Positions 37,135-46,975 of a DNA stretch of 64,000 nt are shown piece after piece. The position numbers and the translations under genes were made by a program. This stretch comes from Bombyx mori (Eukaryota > Arthropoda > Insecta > Lepidoptera > Bombycidae): the NCBI RefSeq assembly GCF_030269925.1, contig NC_085109.1, forward strand, positions 1,426,001 to 1,490,000. The letters are read 5' to 3'. The notes under the pieces are model-generated. The model worked only from the letters and a program-made list of their open reading frames with translations. It was not told the origin of the DNA and did no database searches. The first letter of the stretch is position 1, and each line of letters begins with the position of its first letter.

Positions 37135-37765
37135 TCGGAGACAGTCATTAGTTTGGTAGCTAAACGAAACGCAGCACCATTCCCGAGAGATGGCAGCACG
37201 ATTGTGGTATGGTCGCGTGTGAAATTAGTTCTTTATAAGTCGTTCCGCGGAGTGCTCTGCATCATCTGAATCATCGACACATCCACGTCATTGCCGTTCA
37301 GCTAAAATCATACAAGCAGATTCATCACCCCTACCCCATTAGGCAGGGAGTCTAAGCCCGGGCAGAGGGGATTGCCCCGAGGCTCGATCCGTGCCTCCGT
37401 AAGGGGACACAAAGACCCAACGATGCTCTGCACGCATTTGGGCAGATGCGTCTTGGTGTACGAACCACTGTCTTTCGACAGTCAGTACTGAACAGTATTG
37501 GATGTGGAACGTTGTCTTTGACGATTAGTGCTGTCCCTATTATGGTGCACGGAACTCTGTTTGCGGTGGGTGCACGGAACTCTGTCTGTACTGCTCTATG
37601 TGACCACTATCATTCACGATTGTCATTTGCTTAGTTCTGTCTCCATTTTTATAATTCATTTAAATTACTAGGTTACGATCAGTGATTATTTAATAGTAAT
37701 AAATTCCTATGTGCTATACCTCGGTTACATTCCTGATGTCTGAGTCTTAATCCGACATATATATA
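37135..37765. other. Spacer with GC-rich scrap and a short tandem repeat
   Basis: 37330-37420 is GC-rich (GCCCGGGCAGAGGGGATTGC), probably a LINE scrap. GGTGCACGGAACTCTGT occurs twice in tandem at about 37543 and 37568. No gene. Confidence 0.4.
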
Positions 37766-38162
37766 TGTCGTGGATAACGACTTTTAGTTGTCGTGGATAA
37801 CGACTTTTAGTAATATTAAGACGGTGGTTTTGATTATTATTTTAAATGATGAAATGTTGTTTTGATAAATATCACAAAATGAAGGGTAGACTCCGTAACG
37901 CCACAGTATAAAATGGCGGTACGTGGACAGAGTCGTGGCATTCCGTGTCAGACAGTAATTCCGTCCGTCTCAGTCAGTGAGTCTCTGTCAGTCAGTCAGT
38001 CGGTCAGTCGGTCTGTCGGTATATGCAACGAAACTGTCGGTTTACCCTGTCATTGTGAAAGTTGTGTGTGTTGAGTTTCAATAATTATTATTGAAAAATT
38101 TTATTGACTAAACTGAGTTCAATCGACTACGAGTGCTCAGCCATCCCTGACGTGTGCCGACA
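37766..38162 (+). repeat. 5' LTR, 397 bp
   Basis: It begins with a 23-bp tandem duplication (TGTCGTGGATAACGAC and following bases, twice), each holding a GTCGT-GGATA-ACGAC hairpin. A TATA box (TATAAAA) is at 37907-37913. A CAGT/CGGT-rich microsatellite at about 37964-38020 contains many TCAGT initiator-like words downstream of it. It ends GTGCCGACA. Confidence 0.92.
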
Positions 38163-38180
38163 TCAGAAGTGAGATCAGGA
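38163..38180 (+). promoter_or_regulatory. Candidate primer-binding site
   Basis: Immediately inside the 5' LTR the sequence TCAGAAGTGAGATC resembles the complement of a tRNA-Leu 3' region (TCAGAAGTGGGATT, from memory), shifted by a few bases from the CCA end. Position is right for a PBS; the tRNA identity is an inference. Confidence 0.35.
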
Positions 38181-38326
38181 CTCTACTCTCACTGGCGTGA
38201 CGTGTTTGAACATGTTCGAAGTACAGCAAAAAAAAACATGATGCAGATCAGAATACTAGTAGTGGTACGCCACAAGAGCGTGAATGCAGCATACGTAAGT
38301 CGTGTAATAACCTCTCTGTTACCTCG

Positions 38327-38617
38327 ATGGAAGATCTGAGCCACGAAGAAATCGTCACATCTTACGTTCTGGCTCATGTTGCCCAGTTTGACTGTCGACT
38401 TCATCACATGGCATTTACTAGCGGAAATACAACACGTAACAAGCTATTGCAAGAATTAAGGCAAGTGCAAATCTCAAGTGAAACTTCGATCGCAATAATG
38501 GATCTGTCATGACGAGTGGGTAGTTCCGACAAGAATTATTTTAAGCGGCTGACTTCTGCTAGAGTTACATTGCACTAGTGTGGTAAACCAGGACATGAGA
38601 CTGTGAATTGTCGCTGA
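38327..38617 (+). pseudogene. Gag remnant with broken zinc knuckle
   Basis: An open stretch from 38327 to 38512 (62 codons) precedes CGKPGHETVNCR at about 38582-38617, which is the second part of a CCHC knuckle. The first cysteine (TGC at 38577) is out of frame and followed by a stop-like codon, consistent with a one-base deletion. Typical nucleocapsid end of a gypsy-type Gag, inactive here. Confidence 0.6.
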
Positions 38618-38974
38618 AATTTTAGAATCTACTAGATTCAATACCAATAACACTACACGTTCGATGACTTCGGGCTCCAGCAAGCAAGCAAACAAGAAAG
38701 CAAGCAAGTTTCCGTGGAGAAGAAAAATTGACACATCTGAAGTCGTCGTGACCTGTAAGATAAGACGTCCGGTGCGTTCGTGTCTGGCGATGCGGCGGTG
38801 TTCGGGTTCCGCTGGCGGATGCAGGTTTTTCCGGTTAAGTGCGTGCTTGTGCGTGCTTGACAAGTGTTCGCGGTTGGCTTCCTCAGTGTGGGAGTAACAT
38901 CGTGTAGGAGAGGTGGAACCCGTAAAATTGTAGTTTGCGTGGTGGCTGGTAAGATTTGTTGCGGTAAGAAGTTT

Positions 38975-39496
38975 GCATGGTGGTAAAATGTCTTGTGAGT
39001 CTATACAGGTAGCCGGAGGTGAGACTTCCGCGGTCGCGGCCCACCCAGTCCGCGAGAACCGGGCAGATCGCCTCGACGGTACGGAGGCCGGCCGACGGGT
39101 CCGCCAAACGACGAGACCACGCCTCCAGCACGGACTGCCGAGATTGGAGCCCCCGCGCTCCGGCTGCACTTGCGCTAGGGCGCGCCGCCTCGTAGGAGAC
39201 TGTGAGGTATCCTTGAATAACTATGACTGCGATCGCGCGCTGCCGGCGTCACAGCGCGGCGACGTTCTCGTGGGTAAGGACGTGGCACCAGACGGGTGCT
39301 CCGTATAGTGCCTGCGACCGCACGGGTACCATCACCCTGCCTGTTTCTGCCGTGAAGCAGTGGTGTATTTCGGTTTGAAGGGTGGGGCAGCGGTTGTAAC
39401 TATACTGAGACCTTAGAACTTCTATCTCAAGGTGTGTGGTGCGTTTACGTTGTGGATGTCTATGGGTTCCAGTAACCACTTAACACCAGGTGGGCG
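38975..39496 (+). mobile_element. Family B SINE interrupted by an R1-clade LINE fragment
   Basis: The SINE's 5' end (GGTGGTAAAATGTCTTGTGAG, diverged) is at about 38980-39010. The body resumes at about 39319 (CCGCACGGGTACCATCACCC) and runs to AACACCAGGTGGGC at 39495, where the tail is cut. Between them lies a LINE fragment. A short related word (TATACAGGTA / CGCACGGGTA) at both junctions could be the LINE's target duplication. Confidence 0.65.
39012..39318 (-). pseudogene. R1-clade LINE reverse-transcriptase C-terminal fragment
   Basis: The minus strand reads QALYGAPVWCHVLTHENVAAL, one stop, RRQRAIAV...GYLTVSYEAA, then VLEAWSRRLADPSAGLRTVE and PVLADWVGRDRGSLT. This is the region after the reverse-transcriptase fingers and palm in R1/TRAS/SART-type elements, which normally insert at rDNA or telomeric repeats. 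GC content is far above the surroundings. Confidence 0.75.
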
Positions 39497-39517
39497 TCTA
39501 CGCATTAAAACGAAGAG

Positions 39518-39664
39518 CGTAATCAAACGAAATTAGATCCGAAGTTTAAAGGGCCGTTTAAAGTAGTTGAAGTATTGGATGGTGACCGTTACACATTGAA
39601 AGCTTTAAATTCAAAACGTACTTACAAATACCCACATGATAGGCTAAGAAAAATACCAGCATGA
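39518..39664 (+). pseudogene. Integrase C-terminal (GPF/chromo-proximal) module remnant
   Basis: The + frame reads LDPKFKGPFKVVEVLDGDRY and then a K/R-rich end with YPHDRLRKIPA and a stop. The GPF motif followed by a 'V-x-V...RY-x-L' beta-strand pattern is the GPY/F module at the end of Ty3/gypsy integrases. The rest of integrase is missing: the sequence upstream is the nested SINE. Confidence 0.75.
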
Positions 39665-40466
39665 CACATACCAGTCGAGGTTGATGTAAATGATGATGAT
39701 GAAGAGCAAGCTTAAATTGTGGTGAAAACTCGAGTAAGGATAGTCTATCGGCCGTATTGTGTTCGACCGTACCAGTAGCTATTACGTAGTCGTAGCCCGG
39801 TAGAAATCGGTGTCTCTTGAGGCAACTCAAGTAGTCCTTCGGTGCGCGGTGCGCGTTTGGCTCTGGCGGAGGTCGGGGTCTGTAAAGACCATCGTGTGTA
39901 GTCAGCGGGTGATGCACACGGGCGATCCACGCTGTGGATGCGCATCATGAGGGCAATTGCGATTGCTGGTCGGCTGGAGAGCCGTGGCGTTAGATATTTT
40001 TACTCGGAAGTTTTCTTTGATCTGAGTTCCTGTAAGCTATGCCTGATTTGTACAGAGTAAATTTGAAGTTTGATGAACGACTGTGGTACGTGCTCTGGCT
40101 GCTGAATAGTGAACTTTGTATACCCTATTGTTTGATTTGGTTAAAATGGTATTAAAACAGTTTAAAGCTTTGATGACTTTAAAGTTTCCGATAAGTCGTA
40201 AAGTGTAGTCAGGAGTGATCGAGCGGAACAAGTGTTCTCGTGGATGTTTTTGATTGTAGGTTAACCATCACACGAGGACATGTACAATCAGGAAGACCAT
40301 GTCGCAATCAACACGTGATTGCTGCAGCCAATACGAGATATGGGACGCAAGCACAGTCTGTCGGCGCTCGATGGGCCAACTACTCACCGGCCGAGCGGAG
40401 CGACGTGCCGGTAGCTGCGTAATATCGGTATTTTTGGTAAATAAGAACAATCTGGTGAGTCGTATT

Positions 40467-40745
40467 ATTTTTATTTGGATTCTGGTGCCGAATGCTCTCT
40501 TGTCAAGAAATCTATTAGTAGTAGCTTCATAATTCAGCAATTTTATACGATGGTTCTCATAAAAGGTTTCTGTTGTTTTGACTCAAAACTGTACGGAACA
40601 AATCCTATTCGATGGTTTATTGCTTACCTATTGTATGTCATGTACTACCTGATAGTTGTTTTAATCGGTTCAGTGAGTTTGAGCATTCAGCGAAATAGAA
40701 CTCTTAAATCTAGTGTCCTTATTCGAAGCCCAGACTTGCGTTATT
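40467..40745 (+). pseudogene. Retrotransposon aspartic-protease remnant
   Basis: The + frame contains YLDSGAECSLVKKSI, the active-site DSG/A motif and flank of a retropepsin-like protease, followed by about 75 open residues that diverge from the family. In an intact element it would lie upstream of reverse transcriptase; here it lies 0.8 kb downstream of the integrase end. Confidence 0.6.
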
Positions 40746-40810
40746 GATGACCAAGCTCGCGATGAGCTCATGGAATTGTTCTTGACAAGAAGTGCTAGAA
40801 GCCGTACATC

Positions 40811-41193
40811 TTTTGAAGTGAAAACTTCTTTAGAATCGTTGTGATTTCAAACCGGATGCAACGAAAAAAAAAAAAAAACGACAGGTAAGAGACACAAATA
40901 CAAAAATGTGTAGGATGAAGCCAGCAAAGAATGAGACAGAAATGTACAACATACTATTTAATACAGCGCCATCTGTGAGATTTTTTTAATACTAACGTGT
41001 GTATGAAAGCTCTTGTAGTGAATTTTAATTTAGGATTATACGTGAAATTAAAATATCAATTCACAGAGGGCGCTACCTTACAATTATTTACTAATGACAA
41101 AATTTTACATTTACTTAAGACGTTTATTATAATTGTATTTTAATTTTGGAAGATTTCACTTCTACCACGTGTGAATTGCACACATTTTGTTTT
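40811..41193 (-). repeat. Family E repeat copy inside the LTR element
   Basis: It is the reverse complement of 21232-21609 with high identity over about 370 bp, from AGTGAAAACTTCTTTAGAAT to CACGTGTGAATTGCACACAT, plus an expanded A-run. Inserted in the 3' part of the LTR retrotransposon interior. Confidence 0.85.
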
Positions 41194-41797
41194 TTTTTAA
41201 ATTGTTCTACCATAAGAATAACAGAGGCGAGCCCCTTCGAATTCTTTATAGTTCGCGTGCCATATCCCAAAAGGTTTTTACTTAAAATGATACTGAAAGT
41301 AAGAGATTAACTTTGACGAGACCAGAACATTGGAAATTTAGTAAAATTCGATGTTGAATTTTGTTGAAATGAAGACAGATTGCTTTAACTGGTAATAGAA
41401 CCTATGATTACATAAGGTTGCCTCTAAGTAATGCTACTGACGAGACTGATCAGTGAGGTGAGAGTATCTCCATCGATTGGTACAGCGGAGACCTGGGTCT
41501 CAATGGAGACTATTGTTGTGTTGGTCTACTAATGACCTTGACTCTATATTGTGAAGTGATGTGTATTGGTTTTATCATTTGTTTTAATGATAATGTGGGT
41601 GGTAATGTCACTAGCTGCACCGGCAGCCAGGCCAGGAGCGTTCTATATGATTTTGTTGACACTAGTGATGTAGAAGATGTAGGATCAAATGACCATGATA
41701 CAACTGACTGATTAAAGTAAGGATTTTGTTGTCCTATTTTGTGTGATTAGTAAAGAACAGTATTCAGTGTTATTTATGACTGGTAATTGAGCACCTC

Positions 41798-42071
41798 GCT
41801 CGATTTAGGTGATGTGTTCGTTTTATTGCCGGATGGAGGCATTGCGATGTGTTTTATGGTTGAAGTGGGTACTGGATGGAAGTTCCACTTGCGTGCCGGA
41901 TGGAGGCCTTAGGGTTTTGTGTTGAAGTTGGGTACCGGATGGAGGTCCCACTTATTTGCCGGATGGAGGCAATAAATAGTCAAGAGCTACTCGATGGAGG
42001 TGGCACTTGAATTGGGTTATCGTCACTCGATATAGGTGGCATGGCATGAGTTACTCTCACTAGATGGAAGT
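41798..42071 (+). repeat. Array of short hairpin-like 13-mers around a GGATGGA core
   Basis: Nine units of the form NCY-(N)GATGGA-RGN occur at 41798 (weak), 41828, 41871, 41895, 41934, 41958, 41989, 42025 and 42059. End triplets pair with each other: GCC/GGC three times, ACC/GGT once, ACT/AGT twice, ACT/GGT twice. The units fall in different reading frames, so the repetition is at the nucleic-acid level. Confidence 0.55.
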
Positions 42072-42419
42072 AATTGTAACGATAGTTTGTGGTTGATACA
42101 TAATACTGATGAAATACTGCTCAGATTGAGTTGTTTTGTAATAACTCGGGTTTTTAATGCTTATTGAGCATTAATGAAATTTTTCAGTTGTATAGTGTGT
42201 CACGAATAGTTGGGTAATTAAGTTATCTACTCACACAGGTTAACATAGTCTGTTAAAGATCTTGTTGAAAGCTAACGTTATGGTTTGTAATGAAACGAAT
42301 CCTAATCCTCAATCGTGAATGTATCAGGAGTGGCCGAGACGAAACCTGTTAGATATTGCAGAAGGTTGTTTTCCTTGCAGGAGCGTCACACAGGGACGTG
42401 TGACATGTCAGAATGGCCG

Positions 42420-42816
42420 TGTCGTGGATAACGACTTTTAGTTGTCGTGGATAACGACTTTTAGTAATATTAAGACGGTGGTTTTGATTATTATTTTAAA
42501 TGATGAAATGTTGTTTTGATAAATATCACAAAATGAAGGGTAGACTCCGTAACGCCACAGTATAAAATAGCGGTACGTGGACAGAGTCGTGGCATTCCGT
42601 GTCAGACAGTAATTCCGTCCGTCTCAGTCAGTGAGTCTCTGTCAGTCAGTCAGTCGGTCAGTCGGTCTGTCGGTATATGCAACGAAACTGTCGGTTTACC
42701 CTGTCATTGTGAAAGTTGTGTGTGTTGAGTTTCAATAATTATTATTGAAAAATTTTATTGACTAAACTGAGTTCAATCGACTACGAGTGCTCAGCCATCC
42801 CTGACGTGTGCCGACA
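42420..42816 (+). repeat. 3' LTR, 397 bp
   Basis: Same length and sequence as the 5' LTR apart from one substitution in the TATA-box neighbourhood. It ends GTGCCGACA followed by TATATATAG. Confidence 0.92.
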
Positions 42817-43504
42817 TATATATAGATAGATAGACACTTTCCAATCCGCAATGAACATGAACTTCACAAGACAAATTTAATTATTTCCAAATAGTCGATG
42901 TTCGTATAGCGAATAACCCCTTTGCTTTCTACATCAAACCAATCATATGTTTGATTCAACGTTCACGAGACTAATCATGAAAACAAAACAAACGGAATAA
43001 TTTGTTATACAAAGGTGCGAAGATATTGAATAGAGGTGAATGCACCTCTTATAAAGGATACCAATAGCCTTAAATAGCATTGGTAGGCTCAATTAATAAA
43101 TAATAACATTAATATACTCTTCTCGTAACTTCTCCTCTACTGGATCTTGGCAGCCAGTTTGGAGCTCTATTCTAGATTATTTCAGGATTTTCCATTCCAT
43201 ATTTTTGTAGCCGTTCTAATTTTATAGCTAGCTATACACAGTTTGATATCGTCGCGGCCTAAAGAACAGGACGTCCAGTGCACTAGCGGTGCGATTTTAC
43301 CGGTATTGAAATCCCTCAGATAGATACCAATTGCTCTATTGAAATACGTACCTTAACACATTGACTGCAGGTACATTTTTGAGGGACTTTCAGCCAGTGC
43401 GCATGAGGTCTTTTCGAGGCAAGATTGGACTTCTTAACAGTGCGTATGAGAGCTGATAGGCCGACAGGAGGTTTTAGTCGGTTCGACTCCGACATGCTCC
43501 GCCT
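42817..43504. other. Spacer with a tRNA T-arm-like hairpin
   Basis: GTCGG-TTCGACT-CCGAC at 43477-43493 has a perfect 5-bp stem, a 7-base loop and a B-box word, but no acceptor or D arm is found. It directly precedes a family B SINE. Confidence 0.35.
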
Positions 43505-43751
43505 TACTGGTGGTAGGACCTCTTGGGAGTCCGTACGGGTAGGTAAGACCACCCCGCCTATTTCTGCCGTGAAGCAGTAATGCGTTTCGGTTTGAAGGGT
43601 GGGGCAGCCGTTGTGACTATACTGAGACCTTAGAATTCATATCTCAAAGTGGGTGGCGCATTTACGTTGTAGATTTCTATGGGCTCCAGTAACCACTTAA
43701 CACCAGGTGGGCTGTGAGCTTGTCCACCCAACTAAGCTATAGAAAAAATAA
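43505..43751 (+). mobile_element. Family B SINE, full length
   Basis: ACTGGTGGTAGGACCTCTTG to CCAACTAAGCTATAGAAAAA, with a slightly mutated tail. Confidence 0.87.
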
Positions 43752-45700
43752 TCAAAAGCAAAATCAGCAAATTATTGGGAACAATAAACTTGTACATGTC
43801 AAAATGTCAATTCAGTGTATCCAAATTCCAAAGGTATGTGTACGTTAATGGCGATTTCTATTTAAGAAATGTTGTCAAATTAAAAAAAAAAATTATCAAG
43901 AAACCGAGAACCGAACAAGTTTGAGAAGCGTTCGACATAAATTCAACCGTCACCTAAACAATAAAATGTCATTTACGCAATCATTTGCGAAGAATTTATA
44001 ATATCATTGGTCCACTGGTGTATGAAACATTTAATACGAAAGATAGCCTAAATATTCTCGGGAAAACGATTAACCAAATGAGCGCCCCTGACAACTGCGC
44101 CCAAGTATACAGATATCAAAGCTATTTAAGCAACTCCTATGTGAAAATAAATGATTGCTCTCACTCTGCGAAACATCGTGCCACATGGCGTCGCATTGCG
44201 AGAGCATCGGTATCGCAGGATCCGACTGATGCATGACCACGACCACTCTGTCAAGAGTGTACGAATAGGAAGATGTGAAAAATTCTGGCAGCAATCAGGG
44301 CCCTTGCGCTTGACTTTTGATTATTGAACATTTTACTTTTTGTGCCCGATAAGTTTAAACGGTATCTTTTTAATTTAATGGACAAATAAAACTAAACGAA
44401 AAACGCTCAAAACCTAAGATGGATATTTTCTCGCGCATAACCTCAGATGGATATTTTCTTTTATGAACATCAATTCTAAGCATACGGAACCAATTATATT
44501 TCAGTCAGTAGTGTGTAAGTGGGTAAGCCTCTGACATTGTTGACGTATCTGTTTAAAAACAAAAATTATTAGTGGCCCGTAGCTACGTTCAAATGTATTG
44601 AAAAATTAGTATACGTGTTTTCGGAGGGAATGTTTTTATTTTCGCCACAACTGCAGTTATGTTCGTATATCGTTCACTACAAATATCGATTTGAATAACT
44701 AATCATAGATTCACTTGATGTTTTTATTTGAAATCACGAAATACAAATATAGTATTGTTTAATATATTTTTACATGTAGCAACACCACAAAGCTTTGAAT
44801 TATATAACCCCACTTGACGAGGGGAGGGGACACCCCTACAATACACGAGGTATCGAGCGACGACTAACTCCCTCTCACCTCTTCCCTCTCACTCTACCCC
44901 ATCGCGTACCACATTACATTAACGCAGAGTTACTCCTATTGTAACGCCATCCACCGCCGGTTGACAACGGGTAGTATAATGAGCTGTTTTAAGACAAGCG
45001 TCAATGTATTCTGCAAAGGATTGTGCGATCGGCAAGCCATTGATTTCAGGAAAGTGACGAGGCAACACCATTCGCAATACATAGTAGATAATGAAATGAT
45101 TTGTGAAAAATATTGTAAGCGGTTATATTATATAAACTGTTATCGATGATTTAAATATCTCAAAAGTTTGATGAAATAAAATATATAGTATTTCATTTCA
45201 TCAAACTATTTCATTTTAATTGTCGATTTAAATAAACGTATGATTAAAATAGTACCTTTCTTTATTTTAACTAATCATTTTAGAATATGTTCCAACTTCT
45301 TTGTATTTGTGCACATATCAACAAGAAAAAGCAGTCCACTAGAAAATCTTTACAATTATTTACGTTAACATAATTCAAGTCTTTTTTTTTCTTTTTATGT
45401 TTATCGTTATGTTTTATTCTTTTCGTTATTTCTTTATGTATAATATGAGTATGTAAAACAAGCATGTATATAATAAGATAAGTATAAGATGCAGAGTAGA
45501 CTAGAACTTTTCTCCTCTGTTTGTCAGCAGATTGTCTTCTTTGAGCATTGCGAAAATGTATTACGTAAAATCTTCAGTGTCAGTAATATTTCAAAGTCAC
45601 TTGACCGATTTGCAATAAGCCAAGCTGTGCCTAGTGGTAACCGAACCCAATTCGAGGCGTGAGATAAATATCTCGAGTGTATTCTACAACACCACTTTTT
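43752..45700. other. Spacer, possible LINE scrap, no gene seen
   Basis: Near 44160-44236 the frame reads AKHRATWRRIARASVSQDPT, reminiscent of LINE C-terminal ends, but nothing else supports it. The rest is AT-rich. Confidence 0.35.
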
Positions 45701-45862
45701 ACTTGTGGTAGGACCACTTGTGAGTCCGCGCGGATAGGTACCACCGCCCTGCCTATTTCTGCCGTGAAGCAGTAATGCGTTTCGGTTTGAAGGGTGGGGC
45801 AGCCGTTGTAACTATACTGAGACCTTAGAGCTCGTCCACCCATCTATACAATAAAAAAAAAG
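45701..45862 (+). mobile_element. Family B SINE with internal deletion
   Basis: The body runs from ACTTGTGGTAGGACCACTTG to GAGACCTTAGA and then jumps to GCTCGTCCACCCATCTATAC; about 90 bases of the 3' half are missing, while the tail is present. Confidence 0.82.
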
Positions 45863-46011
45863 AAAGTCAAACCTGAACGCATAACTGTTTTACGGAATAG
45901 ATGCTGAAGTGGACATACGTACATACATTTGCAGACTCATAACACGGCTTCCTACCAGTAGTTTCCCAACTTTGAGTATATTAAATTAGAAGTTGAAAAC
46001 AGACCTTTTTG

Positions 46012-46109
46012 TCACTGATTTCATGTATGAATCGTAACAAATCAGTACCACTCTAATAATTAATGACATAATTACAAGGCTTAATATTAGTTCACTAATT
46101 GAACCAATA
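46012..46109 (+). repeat. 98-bp direct repeat, left copy
   Basis: TCACTGATTTCATGTATGAA ... TTGAACCAATA, repeated at 46437-46534 with one mismatch, flanking a family B SINE. Confidence 0.9.
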
Positions 46110-46110
46110 G

Positions 46111-46420
46111 GGTTTTTTTTTGCTTAGATGGGTGGACGAGCTCACAGCCCACCTGGTGTTAAGTGGTTACTGGAGCCCATAGACATCCAGAACGTAAATG
46201 CGACATCCAGAACGTAAATGCGACATCCAGAACGTAAATGCGATATCCAAAACGTAAATGCGCCACCCACCTTGAGATATAAGTTCTAAGGTCTCAAGTA
46301 TAGTTACAACGGCTGCCCCAACCTTTGAAACCGAAACGCATTGCTGCTTCATGGCAGAAATAGGCAGAGTGGTGGTGGACCCAACAGCGCGGACTCACAA
46401 GAGGTCCTACCACCAGTAAC
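46111..46420 (-). mobile_element. Family B SINE with a four-fold internal 20-bp repeat
   Basis: Tail at the left (TTTTTTTTTGCTTAGATGGG), 5' end at ACCACCAGT. The 20-bp unit GACATCCAGAACGTAAATGC occurs four times in tandem at 46182-46261, the last with two changes; other copies have one. Confidence 0.88.
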
Positions 46421-46436
46421 CACCTGTACCAGTTTA

Positions 46437-46534
46437 TCACTGATTTCATGTATGAATCGTAACAAATCAGTACCACTCTAATAATTAATGACATAATTAC
46501 AAGGCTTAATATTAGTTCACTAGTTGAACCAATA
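46437..46534 (+). repeat. 98-bp direct repeat, right copy
   Basis: Same sequence as 46012-46109 except AGTTGAACC for AATTGAACC. Confidence 0.9.
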
Positions 46535-46734
46535 TGGACATTTAATGCAGCTAAAACATTTTTAGTTGTTTTGTTTGAAACAAACAATGTAAAGAATCTT
46601 AATCTTTCTAATCTGAAATAAAAAACTGGAATTACTAGCATCAGCTTTAGTATTAAAAAGTATTAAACTCAAACAGTAACTTTCGTAGAATCTTATACCT
46701 TTTTAACAAGCAATTCTTGTATATTAATATATAT

Positions 46735-46975
46735 CTATATAATCTGAATCTCGGAAACGGCTCCAACGATTTTCATAAAATTTAGTATACAGGGGATTTC
46801 GGGGGCGATAAATCGATCTAGCTACTATTTATTTTCAGAAATTTTTGTTTTATTCATGTTTTCAATAATTAACTCTTCCTGACATCTATTGGCGAATAAT
46901 AATACTATTTTTTTAATTGAGGGCAACTAACAGCTTTAAAGACACAACAAGATGGCGTTATCAAAAAAACAAGCA
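46735..46975 (+). repeat. Lepidopteran interspersed repeat (GGGGGCGATAAATCGATC type)
   Basis: GAATCTCGGAAACGGCTCCA, GTATACAGGGGATTTCGGGG and GCGATAAATCGATCTAGCTA. I recognise this block as a repeat common in moths; its class is not clear. Confidence 0.5.

Larger units (their letters stand above)
37766..42816 (+). mobile_element. LTR retrotransposon with near-identical LTRs and mosaic interior
   Basis: Two 397-bp direct repeats (37766-38162 and 42420-42816) begin TG and end CA and differ at one base that I can find (AAAATGGCGG versus AAAATAGCGG). Flanks are TATATATA on both sides, so the target duplication lies within that run. The 4257-bp interior holds a Gag zinc-knuckle remnant, an integrase C-terminal module, an aspartic-protease remnant, a nested SINE/LINE composite and a nested family E repeat. 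Domains are of Ty3/gypsy type. No reverse transcriptase or RNase H was seen, so it must depend on other elements to move. Confidence 0.9.

Noticed and set aside
37964..38020. CAGT/CGGT repeats as a possible CRISPR-like or satellite array
   Set aside because: Imperfect microsatellite inside the LTR, present identically in both LTRs; no spacer structure.
43477..43493. tRNA-like T arm (GTCGG-TTCGACT-CCGAC)
   Set aside because: No matching acceptor stem, D arm or anticodon arm upstream, so not called a tRNA gene.
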